Assembly (NCBI RefSeq): GCF_009830945.1
Contig: NZ_VWVV01000017.1
Coordinates: 1 to 64,000, forward strand
DNA length: 64,000 bases
Origin: Nocardiopsis sp. FR4
GTDB lineage: Bacteria; Actinomycetota; Actinomycetes; Streptosporangiales; Streptosporangiaceae
Direction: 5' to 3'
The notes under the pieces are model-generated. The model did no database searches. It had not been told where the DNA came from and saw only the letters and a list, made by a program, of their open reading frames with translations. How positions within the stretch are numbered: the first letter of the stretch is position 1; each line of letters starts with the position of its first letter. Shown here piece by piece: positions 43,666-52,203 of this stretch. The translations under genes were made by a program, and so were the position numbers.

Positions 43666-43694
43666 GCGCCGCACCAACGGAAACGGAGACACTT

Positions 43695-44492
43695 GTGACT
43701 GGCACACCCCAGGCCGCCGCCGAGGAGGCCGCGGACGCCCTGCGCTCGCGCACCGGTGTGGATTCCTACGACGTCGCCCTGGTCATGGGGTCGGGCTGGG
43801 CGCCCGCGGCCGACCTGCTCGACGGCGCGGGGCGGGAGGTGCCCCTGGCGGAGCTGCCCGGCTTCGTCCCCCCGGCGGTGGAGGGCCACAGCCCCGTCCT
43901 GCGCAGTGTCACCGGCCAGGGCCGCAACGTGCTGGCCTTCCTGGGCCGTACCCACCTGTACGAGGGCCACGGCACCGACGCCGTCGTGCACGGCGTGCGC
44001 ACCGCGGTGGCCGCCGGGGCCACCACCGTCGTGCTGACCAACGCCGCGGGCGGCATCAACCCCGCCTACCCCGTGGGCTCGCCGGTGCTCATCGCCGACC
44101 ACATCAACATGACCGCGCTCTCGCCCCTGAGCGGCGCGCACTTCGTCGACCTCAGCGAGACCTACGACCCCTCCCTGCGCGCGCTGGCCCGCTCGGTCGA
44201 CCCCGGCCTGCCCGAGGGCGTGTACGCGGCCATGCCCGGCCCGCACTTCGAGACCCCGGCCGAGATCCGCATGCTCAGCGCGATGGGCGCCGACCTGGTC
44301 GGCATGTCCACCGTGCTGGAGGCCATCGCCGCCCGCGCGGCGGGCGCCCGCGTGCTCGGCCTGTCCCTGGTCACCAACGTCGCCGCCGGTCTCACCGGCG
44401 CCAACCTCGACCACGAGGACGTGCTGGCCACCGGTCGGGAGTCGGCGGGAACCGTCGGCCGCCTGCTCGCCGACATCGTCGCCAAGCTCTGA
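43695..44492 (+). CDS. Purine nucleoside phosphorylase
   Basis: A 265-residue trimeric-type PNP that splits inosine/guanosine or deoxy forms into base and (deoxy)ribose 1-phosphate. Motifs are the phosphate loop VMGSGWAP, GRTHLYEGH, TNAAGGINP near 115-123, the substrate Glu in AMPGPHFETPAE near 178-189 and the purine-contact Asn in LSLVTNVAAGL near 225-235. The GTG at 43695 has GGAGAC about six bases upstream. The phosphosugar mutase that follows would convert the released 1-phosphate to the 5-phosphate used by DeoC. Confidence 0.93.
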   Translation: MTGTPQAAAEEAADALRSRTGVDSYDVALVMGSGWAPAADLLDGAGREVPLAELPGFVPPAVEGHSPVLRSVTGQGRNVLAFLGRTHLYEGHGTDAVVHGVRTAVAAGATTVVLTNAAGGINPAYPVGSPVLIADHINMTALSPLSGAHFVDLSETYDPSLRALARSVDPGLPEGVYAAMPGPHFETPAEIRMLSAMGADLVGMSTVLEAIAARAAGARVLGLSLVTNVAAGLTGANLDHEDVLATGRESAGTVGRLLADIVAKL

Positions 44493-44503
44493 GGGGACAG
44501 CCG

Positions 44504-46174
44504 ATGACCGTGCTCGACCAGGCCAGACAGTGGCTCGCCGAGGATCCCGACCCCCGCACCCGGGCCGAACTCGCCGCGCTGGTCGAGCGCGCCGAACGGG
44601 GCGAGGACGCCGCGCTGGCCGACCTCGCCGACCGCTTCGGCGCGCGCCTGGAGTTCGGCACCGCCGGACTGCGCGGCGCCCTGGGCGCCGGGCCCAACCG
44701 GATGAACCGCGTCGTGGTCATGCGGGCCGCGGCCGGGATCGCCGCCTGGCTCGGACCGGAATCCGGGCACGTGGTCATCGGCTACGACGCCCGGCACCGC
44801 TCGGCGGACTTCGCCCGCGACAGCGCCGCCGTCCTCGCCGGTGTCGGGCACCGGGTCTCCCTCATGCCCGGTCCGCTGCCCACCCCGGTGCTGGCCTTCG
44901 CCGTGCGCGACCTGGGCGCCGACGCCGGGATCATGGTCACGGCCAGCCACAACCCGCCGGCGGACAACGGCTACAAGGTCTACGCCGGGGCCGCCAAGGC
45001 GGGCGGGCCGGAGGACGCCGGAACCCAGATCGTCTCCCCGGCCGACACCGAGATCTCCGCCGCCATCGACGCCGCGGGACCGGTGGGCGCCCTGCCCCTG
45101 GGGCGGGACTGGACGGTGCTCGGGCCCGAGGCGGTGGAGCGCTACCTGGACGCGGTCACCGCGCTGGTCCCCGGCAAGGACCGCGACCTGGCCACCACCT
45201 ACACCGCGATGCACGGCGTGGGCGGCCGGGTGCTGCTGGCGGCGATGGAACGCGCCGGGTTCCCCCGCCCCTCCGTGGTCGCCGCGCAGTTCGACCCCGA
45301 CCCCGACTTCCCGACCGTGGACTTCCCCAACCCGGAGGAGCCCGGGGCCATGGACCTGGCGCTGGCCGCCGGCGCCGCCGACGGCTCCGACCTGGTCCTG
45401 GCCAACGACCCCGACGCCGACCGGCTCGCCCTGGCGGTCCCCGGGCACGGGCTGCTCACCGGCAACGAGGTCGGCGGGCTGCTCGCCGAGTACGTGCTGG
45501 ACCACACCAGCGGCCCGGACCGGGTGGTGGCCGCCTCGATCGTCTCCTCCAGCCTGCTCGGCCGGATCGCGCGCGAGCGGGGGGTGCGCTACGAGGAGAC
45601 CCTCACCGGTTTCAAGTGGCTGGCCCGCGCGGGCGGCCCGGGCCAGCGGCGGGTCTTCGCCTTCGAGGAGGCACTGGGCTACTGCGTGGGCGGTGACGGC
45701 GGCCGCCCGGTCGCGGACAAGGACGGCATCAGCGCGGCCCTGGTGGCGGCGGCGCTCGCGGCCCGGGCCAGACGGGACGGGCGGACCCTGGTCGACCTGC
45801 TCGACGACCAGGCACGCCGGTACGGCCTGCACCTGACCGACCAGCTGTCGGTACGGGTGACGGACCCGGCGGTGCTCTCCGCGGCGATGCGGCGGTTGCG
45901 CGCCGAACCGCCCGCCGCGTTCGGACCCCTGCGTGTGGTCGGGGTCGACGACTTCGCCGCCGGGCACGCGGGTCTGCCGCCGACGGACGCCCTGCGCTTC
46001 CGGTTGGAGGACAGGGGGCGTGTGACGCTGCGGCCCTCGGGCACCGAACCCAAGCTGAAGGCCTACGTCGAGGTGGTGCTGGAGGTCGGGGGCGACGTCG
46101 CGGCCACCCGCGCACTGGGCTCGGGCCTGCTCGCCGAGCTGATGGCCTCGGTCGCCGGGGTGGTCGGGGGCTGA
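44504..46174 (+). CDS. Phosphosugar mutase (PGM2-like, probable phosphopentomutase role)
   Basis: A 556-residue alpha-D-phosphohexomutase. The active-site Ser is in GIMVTASHNPP near residues 142-152, the Mg loop is NDPDADRLAL near 302-311, the sugar loop is the GFKWLARAG region and the phosphate-binding loop is RPSGTEPKLKAY near 510-522. Its opening FGTAGLRGALGAGPNRMN marks the PGM2/phosphopentomutase branch. Between PNP and DeoC, moving phosphate from C1 to C5 of (deoxy)ribose is the expected role; phosphoglucomutase activity is possible too. It starts 11 bases after the phosphorylase. Confidence 0.88.
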   Translation: MTVLDQARQWLAEDPDPRTRAELAALVERAERGEDAALADLADRFGARLEFGTAGLRGALGAGPNRMNRVVVMRAAAGIAAWLGPESGHVVIGYDARHRSADFARDSAAVLAGVGHRVSLMPGPLPTPVLAFAVRDLGADAGIMVTASHNPPADNGYKVYAGAAKAGGPEDAGTQIVSPADTEISAAIDAAGPVGALPLGRDWTVLGPEAVERYLDAVTALVPGKDRDLATTYTAMHGVGGRVLLAAMERAGFPRPSVVAAQFDPDPDFPTVDFPNPEEPGAMDLALAAGAADGSDLVLANDPDADRLALAVPGHGLLTGNEVGGLLAEYVLDHTSGPDRVVAASIVSSSLLGRIARERGVRYEETLTGFKWLARAGGPGQRRVFAFEEALGYCVGGDGGRPVADKDGISAALVAAALAARARRDGRTLVDLLDDQARRYGLHLTDQLSVRVTDPAVLSAAMRRLRAEPPAAFGPLRVVGVDDFAAGHAGLPPTDALRFRLEDRGRVTLRPSGTEPKLKAYVEVVLEVGGDVAATRALGSGLLAELMASVAGVVGG

Positions 46175-46181
46175 CGGTCCC

Positions 46182-46673
46182 TCAGCCGTTGTCGGAGGGT
46201 TCCACGACCGGCCGGTGTACGACCTCGTCGATGACGGTGAGCGTCTGGGTGGACGTCACACCGGGAAGGGACTGCAACCGGGTCAGGATCAGGTCGCGCA
46301 GCTGGTTGGTGTTGGCGACGCGGACGAGCAGGACGATGTCCGCCGAGCCCACCACGTACCAGCAGTACTCGATCTCCGGGTAGGAGGACAGGATCTCCCG
46401 GTTGGCCCGCCAGTCCGGCTGGCTGCCCGAGATGAGGACGAGCGCGGTCACGCCGAGCCCCATCTTGGAGTGGTCGGTCACCACGGAGTAGCCGCGGATG
46501 ACACCCTCGTCGGTGAGCCGCTTGATCCTGTTGTAAGCCGTCGCCCGGGACACGTTGGCCAGTGCGGCGATCTCGGTGATCCCGGTCCGCGCGTCCTTGG
46601 CGAGGGCGCTCAGGATCGTCTGGTCGGTGGTGTCCGGCCGCCGGCCGTTCCTGCGCTGGTCGCCCATGGCCAT
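46182..46673 (-). CDS. Lrp/AsnC family regulator
   Basis: A 163-residue Lrp/AsnC protein. The N-terminal helix-turn-helix reads DTTDQTILSALAKDAR then ITEIAALANVSRATAYNRI (about 12-48), and the C-terminal RAM effector domain has YCWYVVGSADIVLLVRV and LPGVTSTQTLTVIDEV. It is divergent from 2-oxoacid dehydrogenase genes, like BkdR regulators that respond to branched-chain amino acids. The ATG at 46673 is chosen because AGGAG lies seven bases upstream; a longer frame to 46727 lacks a site. Only seven bases separate it from the convergent mutase gene. Confidence 0.9.
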   Translation of the reverse strand: MAMGDQRRNGRRPDTTDQTILSALAKDARTGITEIAALANVSRATAYNRIKRLTDEGVIRGYSVVTDHSKMGLGVTALVLISGSQPDWRANREILSSYPEIEYCWYVVGSADIVLLVRVANTNQLRDLILTRLQSLPGVTSTQTLTVIDEVVHRPVVEPSDNG

Positions 46674-47335
46674 GTGCGTGCTCCTCGTGTGCTCTTGTTT
46701 CAGGATGGCGCCCCTTGGCGTCGTCATTGACCGGGGCTAACGAAGTACCAGGTAAACGTTGTTTCCGTCCATCGGAATCTCAGCCGGCGAGATCGCCGGT
46801 CGGTCACCGGGGGTGGGGGACCGGGGGAGGGCGGGGAAGCGGGGGACCCGGGGGTCCGACGGACGGGAAGCGCGTCGGGGTGGCCGACTGTACCCATGGT
46901 TGACGCGGCTGGTGGGTTGGTGGTTTCCCTGACTGGCGGGTAACTACACCGGGGTTTCCGGAACACAGCAGAAATTCTTGCCGAAGTACCGTTTCCTGTC
47001 TCAAGTGTCGTCTGTTCGCCGGGTTTCCCTGACGGGATGGTCGGGGCTTTTCCCGTGCGGGGACCTGGCGTCGAAGCCCCTGGCGCGGCGTCCGCCGGTC
47101 CGTGCCGCGGCTGGCGGCCGGGGAGGAGGCGGCCCTGTGTGGTTTTCGCGGTCGGCCGAAGGTGAAACCTAGACGTATGAGCACCACAAGCGCGATTTTC
47201 TGCTCTTATGTATCAAGTATGCGCTGCTATCTAGCGAAAGTGTCGAGTCTTGCGGAGAATCGTGTCCTAGACAGTCACCGCCAGGGCCCGACCCGCGCCA
47301 CCGCGCGCGGCGGGCCACGTTGGGAGCCGCTCGAC
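46674..47335. other. Long divergent regulatory region (Lrp gene / E1 operon)
   Basis: 662 bp without a gene. GTTTCC recurs at 46761, 46923, 46954, 46991 and 47023, the last four spaced 31-37 bp apart (about three helical turns). CGAAGTACC occurs at 46741 and 46982, and GGTTTCCCTGAC at 46922 and 47022. Repeated, phased sites suit a multimeric Lrp-type protein. Bases about 47165-47280 are more AT-rich and probably hold the promoter of the E1 operon. Confidence 0.5.
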
Positions 47336-48373
47336 ATGCCACCCCACACGTCAGCGGGCCGGGAGTCCATCACCGTGGACCACCTGTCCCCCGACCTCAC
47401 CCGCGCGCTCTACCGCCACATGAGAACCGCGCGCGACCTGGACACCGAGGCCATCGCCCTGCAGCGCCAGGGCGTCTTCCCCGCCTACGTGTCCGTGCGC
47501 GGCCAGGAGGCCGCCCAGGTCGCCAGCGCCTCGGCCATGGACCCGGCGCGCGACTTCGTCTTCCCCACCTACCGCGAGATGGCCGCCGCCCTGGCCTACG
47601 GCGTGGAGATGGTCGGCTACATGGCCACCCACCGCGCCCTGTGGCACGGCGGCCTCTACGACGTCGCGGCCTCCCGGTTCGGCGCCGTCAACGCCGTGGT
47701 CGGCGGTCCCGTCCCGCACGCGGTCGGGTGGGCCGTGGGAGAGCGGCTGCGCGGTGACGACGGCGTGGCGCTGGCCTACTTCGGCGACGGCGCCAGCTCC
47801 GAGGGTGACGTGCACGAGGCGATGAACTTCGCCGGGGTCTTCGGTGCCCCCGTGGTCTTCTTCTGCCAGAACAACCAGTGGGCGCTGTCGGTGCCCAACG
47901 AGCGCCAGGTCGCGGGCGGTTCGGTCTCCGCGCGCGCCGCGGGCTACGGCTTCCCGGGCGTCCTGGTGGACGGCAACGACGCGGGCGCGGTCTACGAGGC
48001 CACCGCCGAGGCCGTCGCCCGCGCCCGCCGGGGCGAGGGCCCCACGCTGGTGGAGGCGCTCACCTACCGCGTCGAGCCCCACTCCACCTCCGACGACCCC
48101 GGCCGCTACCGCGACGAGGCCGAGGTCCGGCGCTGGCGCGAACGCGACCCCCTCACCCTGCTGCGCGCCGCCCTGCTCGCCGCCGGGCACGCCGACGAGG
48201 CCCACCTCGCCGAGGTGGACGCCCGGGCCCGCCGCGAGGCCGAGCGCGTCCGCGACGGCGTGGCCACCGCGCCCGAGCCCGACGGCTCGGAGCTGTTCAC
48301 CCACGTCTTCCGGGAGAACACCAAGGAGCTGGCCCGGCAGCGCCGCACCTGGCAGGAAGAGGTCGAGCTGTGA
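47336..48373 (+). CDS. 2-oxoacid dehydrogenase E1 alpha subunit
   Basis: A 345-residue thiamine-diphosphate E1 alpha subunit of the branched-chain/pyruvate/acetoin dehydrogenase type. The TPP/Mg motif runs from GDGASSEGDVHEAMN (about 143-157) to the QNNQWALSVP segment, and the conserved RVEPHSTSDDP phosphorylation-loop region lies near 243-253. The ATG at 47336 has GGGAG nine bases upstream. Coupling to E1 beta by a GTGA overlap shows an alpha2beta2 enzyme. The divergent Lrp regulator favours branched-chain 2-oxoacids; the downstream lipoyl and hydrolase genes leave acetoin as an alternative. Confidence 0.9.
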   Translation: MPPHTSAGRESITVDHLSPDLTRALYRHMRTARDLDTEAIALQRQGVFPAYVSVRGQEAAQVASASAMDPARDFVFPTYREMAAALAYGVEMVGYMATHRALWHGGLYDVAASRFGAVNAVVGGPVPHAVGWAVGERLRGDDGVALAYFGDGASSEGDVHEAMNFAGVFGAPVVFFCQNNQWALSVPNERQVAGGSVSARAAGYGFPGVLVDGNDAGAVYEATAEAVARARRGEGPTLVEALTYRVEPHSTSDDPGRYRDEAEVRRWRERDPLTLLRAALLAAGHADEAHLAEVDARARREAERVRDGVATAPEPDGSELFTHVFRENTKELARQRRTWQEEVEL

Positions 48374-49386
48374 CCGAGCTGATCGAACGCGCCGCCGCCG
48401 CCGACACCCCCGCGGTCGAGCTGTCCATGCAGCAGGCCATCAACCGCGCCCTGCGCGTCCTGCTCGCCGAGGACCCGGACGTGCTGGTCTTCGGCGAGGA
48501 CGTGGGCGCCCTGGGCGGGGTCTTCCGCGTCACCGACGGGCTCCAGGAGGAGTTCGGCGACAAGCGGGTCTTCGACACCCCGCTGGCCGAGTCCGCGATC
48601 ATGGGCATGGCGGTCGGCCTGGCCATGAACGGCTGGCGTCCCGTCCCCGAGCTGCAGTTCGACGGTTTCGCCTATCCCGCGATCGACCAGATCGTCAACC
48701 AGGTGGCGCGCATGAACTACCGCACCCGCGGCGCGGCGCCCATGCCGATCACCCTGCGCCTGCCCTCCTTCGGCGGGATCCAGGCGCCCGAGCACCACGG
48801 GGAGAGCCTGGAGGCGCTCTTCGCGCACACCCCCGGCCTCAAGGTCGTGGCGCCCTCCGACCCCGGCGACGCCTACAGTCTGATGCTCCAGGCGGTGCGC
48901 TCCGACGACCCCGTCGTCTACATGGAGCCCAAGGCGCGCTACTGGGACCGCAGACCCGTCCGACTGCGCGAACCCAGCGACCCCATCGGCACCAGCCGCA
49001 TCGTGCGCCCGGGCCGCCACGCCACCCTCGTGGCCTGGGGCGCCATGGTCCAGCGCTGCGTCCAGGTGGCCGAACTCGCCGCCGAGGACGGCGTGGACCT
49101 GGAGGTCCTGGACCTGCGCTGGCTCAAGCCCCTGGACGCCGAGGGTCTGGCCGCCTCGGTCTCGCGGACCCGGCGCGCCGTGGTCGTGCACGAGGCCCCG
49201 CTGACCGCCGGGCTCGGCGCCGAGGTCGCCGCCCTGGTCACCGAGCACTGCTTCCGGGACCTGTCCGCGCCCGTACAGCGCGTGACCGGGTTCGACGTGC
49301 CCTACCCCGCGGGTCCCCTGGAGCCGCAGTACCTGCCCACCATCGACCGCGTCCTGCTCGCGGTGCAACGGACCCTGGAGTACTAA
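48370..49386 (+). CDS. 2-oxoacid dehydrogenase E1 beta subunit
   Basis: A 338-residue transketolase-type E1 beta. Conserved parts are VFGEDVGALGGVFRVT (about 37-52), FDTPLAESAIMGMAVGLA, FDGFAYPAIDQIVNQVAR and the C-terminal VLDLRWLKPLD and VHEAPLTAGLGAEVAA stretches. It pairs with E1 alpha to form the thiamine-diphosphate site at the subunit interface. The GTG at 48370 overlaps the alpha stop. Five bases separate it from the lipoyl-domain gene. Confidence 0.93.
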   Translation: MTELIERAAAADTPAVELSMQQAINRALRVLLAEDPDVLVFGEDVGALGGVFRVTDGLQEEFGDKRVFDTPLAESAIMGMAVGLAMNGWRPVPELQFDGFAYPAIDQIVNQVARMNYRTRGAAPMPITLRLPSFGGIQAPEHHGESLEALFAHTPGLKVVAPSDPGDAYSLMLQAVRSDDPVVYMEPKARYWDRRPVRLREPSDPIGTSRIVRPGRHATLVAWGAMVQRCVQVAELAAEDGVDLEVLDLRWLKPLDAEGLAASVSRTRRAVVVHEAPLTAGLGAEVAALVTEHCFRDLSAPVQRVTGFDVPYPAGPLEPQYLPTIDRVLLAVQRTLEY

Positions 49387-49391
49387 CCGCC

Positions 49392-49730
49392 ATGGCACAG
49401 GAGAACATCACCTTCACCCTGCCCGACCTGGGCGAGGGGCTGGTCGAGGCGACCGTCCTGGAGTGGCAGGTGGCCGTCGGCGAGACGGTCGAGCGCAACG
49501 CCCCCCTGGTGGAGGTGGAGACCACCAAGTCCGCGGTGGTCATCCCCTCGCCGCACACGGGCCGCGTCGTCGAGCTGCACGCCGAGGAGGAGCAGGCCGT
49601 CCCCGTGGGCCGGCCCCTGGTGACCTTCGCCGTGGAGGGCGCCCCCGACGCGCCGGGCATCGTCGGACGGGTGCCCGCCGAGGAGGCCCGCCCGGCCCGC
49701 CGGGTGCGCCTGCGACCCCCGACGGACTGA
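49392..49730 (+). CDS. Lipoyl-domain-only E2-like protein (112 aa)
   Basis: A 112-residue protein that is essentially one lipoyl domain. It opens ITFTLPDLGEGLVEATVLEW and has the lipoylated Lys in VEVETTKSAVVIP near residue 45. After residue 80 comes a short Pro/Arg-rich tail and then the stop. The E1-binding domain and the acyltransferase core with its HxxxDG motif, normally ~300 residues more, are absent, and no frame downstream restores them. Either it shuttles acyl groups to an E2 core encoded elsewhere, or it works with the alpha/beta hydrolase next door, since in acetoin dehydrogenase AcoC a lipoyl domain is fused to such a hydrolase. Confidence 0.88.
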   Translation: MAQENITFTLPDLGEGLVEATVLEWQVAVGETVERNAPLVEVETTKSAVVIPSPHTGRVVELHAEEEQAVPVGRPLVTFAVEGAPDAPGIVGRVPAEEARPARRVRLRPPTD

Positions 49731-49868
49731 CCGGCACCGGGCCGCCCGGACTCTTTCGGAGAAAAACACAAAAGGCCGGGCGGATTCGCGCCGGTCATTG
49801 GGAGAAAAATCTGACCGGGTGCCTTTGGCGCATGCGCACATTTCACAGGAAGAGGGAGAGAGGGTTTC

Positions 49869-50600
49869 ATGTCCGCGAATCTCGTCGACGGCGTGACAAT
49901 GCACTATGTCGATGTGCGCCCGTCGGCCGGGGAAGCCGGAGTTCCCGTGCTCCTGCTGCACGGTTTCGGCACCGATTTCGCGATGAACTGGCGTGCCGCC
50001 GGATGGGAGCGGGCCCTGGAGGCGGCCGGCCGCCGGGTGCTCGGACCCGACCTGCGCGGCCACGGCGCCAGCGACAAACCCCGCGAGAGCACCGCGTACC
50101 TGCCCGAGTGCTTCGTCGCCGACCTGCTGGCCCTGCTCGACACCCTGGAGGTGGAGCGCGTGGACCTGGTCGGCTACTCCATGGGCTCGCGCCTGGCCTG
50201 GGAGCTGGCCCTGGCCGCCCCAGACCGGATCCGGCGCCTGGTCCTGGGCGGGTTCGGGCCCCGCGACGCCTTCGCCGGAACGGACCTGTCCGACCCCGGT
50301 GCGGGGGAGGGCGCCTTCGACCGGGTCTACCGCACCGTGGCAGCCCTGCCGGGCAACGACGCCGAAGCCCTGGCCGCCTGTGCCCGGGGCCAGGCCGCCC
50401 GTCCCTTCCGGGAGGAGCCCGCGCCCGCGGGGATCCCCCTGCTGCTGGTCGCGGGGGCCCGGGACGAGCTGGCCCGGGACGCGGCCGGACTCGCCGAGCG
50501 GTGCGGCGGCTCCCACGTGGAGGTCGCGGGCCGCGACCACGCCAACGCCGTCTCCGCCCGCGGCTTCCGGCAGGCGGTGCTGGCCTTCCTCGACTCCTGA
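49869..50600 (+). CDS. Alpha/beta hydrolase (AcoC hydrolase-domain-like?)
   Basis: A 243-residue alpha/beta hydrolase with an intact triad: nucleophile Ser in GYSMGSRLAWE near residue 101, Asp in VAGARDELAR near 198 and His in GRDHANAVS near 225. The oxyanion region is LLLHGFGTD, and the LGPDLRGHGASDKP stretch is typical of haloperoxidase/esterase-type members. There is no signal peptide, so it is cytoplasmic. The ATG at 49869 has GAGAGGG upstream. It lies 138 bp after the lipoyl gene; together they equal the two domains of AcoC, but simple esterase function is equally possible. Confidence 0.8.
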   Translation: MSANLVDGVTMHYVDVRPSAGEAGVPVLLLHGFGTDFAMNWRAAGWERALEAAGRRVLGPDLRGHGASDKPRESTAYLPECFVADLLALLDTLEVERVDLVGYSMGSRLAWELALAAPDRIRRLVLGGFGPRDAFAGTDLSDPGAGEGAFDRVYRTVAALPGNDAEALAACARGQAARPFREEPAPAGIPLLLVAGARDELARDAAGLAERCGGSHVEVAGRDHANAVSARGFRQAVLAFLDS

Positions 50601-50964
50601 GCCGCGTCGGGCCCCGGGCCGGGCCGGCCCCGACCGGCCCGTTCCGGGGCGGTCAGTCCGGTCTAGACCGGCCCCCTCCCACGTGCGGTGGTGACGCGGG
50701 GTGCGGGAAGGGAAACCCAGGGCAGTAACGCCGTGTCGGAGCGGGTTTGCTGAGACCTGGAACACCGTGGCCAATGACGGTTGTCCCTGCCGGGTGTGCG
50801 CTTGGTAACTTCCGAGTGGGTCCCCGTGTCGCTCCGCTCTCGCCTTCATAACAACTCCGTCCGTTGGTTAGATGTACTTTCGGCCACCGGATATCGTCCG
50901 GCTGCAGAACTCAGCTCGGTCACACGCGAATGCTGGCCGCTGAGAGGGCGTAAGGGAGTGAGAA
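50601..50964. other. Regulatory region upstream of the nucleoside importer operon
   Basis: 364 bp with no gene. It contains the DasR-like palindrome at 50658-50671 and an AT-richer patch at about 50840-50900 that probably holds the promoter. The lipoprotein gene starts at 50965. Confidence 0.5.
50658..50671. promoter_or_regulatory. DasR/GntR-like palindrome upstream of the importer
   Basis: CCGGTCTAGACCGG is a perfect 14-bp palindrome with the dre core GGTCTAGACC. The same 15-base context GTCCGGTCTAGACCG occurs upstream of deoC at a similar distance from the first gene (about 280-300 bp). Confidence 0.68.
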
Positions 50965-52020
50965 GTGAAGCGCAGCAACGCAGTCAGGTTCGCCGCGGTC
51001 GCGGCGGCCGGTGTGCTCGCCCTCACCGCGTGTGACAACGCGGCGGAGGAGAGCGGTGGCGGCGACGAGGGCGGCGAGGAGTCCGCCTCCGAGTTGCAGG
51101 TCGGCCTGGCCTACGACGTCGGCGGTCGCGGCGACCGCTCCTTCAACGACTCCGCCTACCGGGGTCTGGAGCGGGCCGCCGAGGAGCTGGGGGTGGAGAC
51201 CACCGACTTCGAGCCCACCGACGGTGAGGCCGAGTCCGCCAAGGAGGAGCGCCTGGCGACCATGGCCGAGGAGGGCTACGACGTCGTCATCGCCGTCGGG
51301 TTCGCCTACGACGGCGCCGTCCAGGCGGTCGCTCCCCAGTACCCGGACGTCGAATTCGCCATCGTCGACTCCGAGATCACCGGCATCGACAACGTCACCA
51401 GCCTGGTCTTCGCCGAGGAGCAGGCCTCCTTCCTGGCCGGCGCCGCCGCCGCGCTGACCACGGAGGAGGACCACGTCGGCTTCATCGGGGGCGTCGAGAC
51501 CCCGCTGATCCACAAGTTCGAGGCCGGCTACACGGCGGGCGTCGAGCACATCGACGAGGACATCGCCGTCGAGGTCGACTATCTCAGCCAGCCGCCGGAC
51601 TTCAGCGGTTTCAGCGACCCCGCCAAGGGCCGCGAGCTCGCCCAGGCCCAGCACGACCGCGGCGCCGACGTGATCTACCACGCCGCCGGAGCCTCGGGCA
51701 ACGGCGTCCTGGAGGCGGCCGTGGCCAACGACTTCACCTTCATCGGCGTGGACAGCGACCAGTACGAGAACGCCAGCGAGGAACAGAAGCCGCACGTGCT
51801 CACCTCCGCCATCAAGCAGGTGGACGTGGCCGTGTTCGAGCTGATCAAGTCCGCCACCGAGGGCGAGGTCGAGGGCGGCGTCCAGCGCTTCGACCTGGCC
51901 GACGGCGGCGTGGACTACACCACGTCCAACGAAGAGGCGATCAGCCCGATCCAGGACCGGCTGGACGAGATCAAGCAGCAGATCATCGACGGTGAGATCG
52001 AGGTTCCGACCGAGCCGTAG
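50965..52020 (+). CDS. BMP-family nucleoside-binding lipoprotein
   Basis: A 351-residue substrate-binding lipoprotein. The signal peptide ends in the lipobox LTAC with Cys23, followed by a Gly/Glu-rich flexible linker and the PnrA/BMP periplasmic-binding fold from about residue 44. Typical segments are LAYDVGGRGDRSFND, FIGGVETPLIHKFEAGYTAG, YHAAGASGNGVLEAA and FIGVDSDQY. It captures nucleosides outside the membrane for the ATPase and permeases that follow. The GTG at 50965 has GGGAG seven bases upstream. A hairpin after the gene separates it from the ATPase gene. Confidence 0.94.
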   Translation: MKRSNAVRFAAVAAAGVLALTACDNAAEESGGGDEGGEESASELQVGLAYDVGGRGDRSFNDSAYRGLERAAEELGVETTDFEPTDGEAESAKEERLATMAEEGYDVVIAVGFAYDGAVQAVAPQYPDVEFAIVDSEITGIDNVTSLVFAEEQASFLAGAAAALTTEEDHVGFIGGVETPLIHKFEAGYTAGVEHIDEDIAVEVDYLSQPPDFSGFSDPAKGRELAQAQHDRGADVIYHAAGASGNGVLEAAVANDFTFIGVDSDQYENASEEQKPHVLTSAIKQVDVAVFELIKSATEGEVEGGVQRFDLADGGVDYTTSNEEAISPIQDRLDEIKQQIIDGEIEVPTEP

Positions 52021-52038
52021 ACCGCGTTACGCGCGGAC

Positions 52039-52065
52039 ACCGCCGCGGGAGAGGTCCGCGGCGGT
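52039..52065 (+). terminator. Hairpin after the binding-protein gene
   Basis: ACCGCCGCGG (52039-52048) pairs perfectly with CCGCGGCGGT (52056-52065) across seven bases. Hairpins here commonly let the binding protein be made in excess of the transporter. Confidence 0.6.
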
Positions 52066-52203
52066 CGCATCCACGGGCGGCACCGGACCGGGAGACCCCG
52101 GCCCGGTGCCGCCCCGGTTGCCGTTTCGCGGCGGGGACACCGGGCGGTGGCCGGGATCCGGCCCCTCCGGCGGGCACCGCGCCGCAACTTCACGAGGAGA
52201 CAG

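Noticed and set aside
49731..49868. Frameshifted catalytic core of the E2 gene
   Set aside because: The 138-bp gap is lower in GC and non-coding, and no frame there or in the hydrolase gene shows E2 core motifs such as HxxxDG. The E2 looks truncated, not frameshifted.
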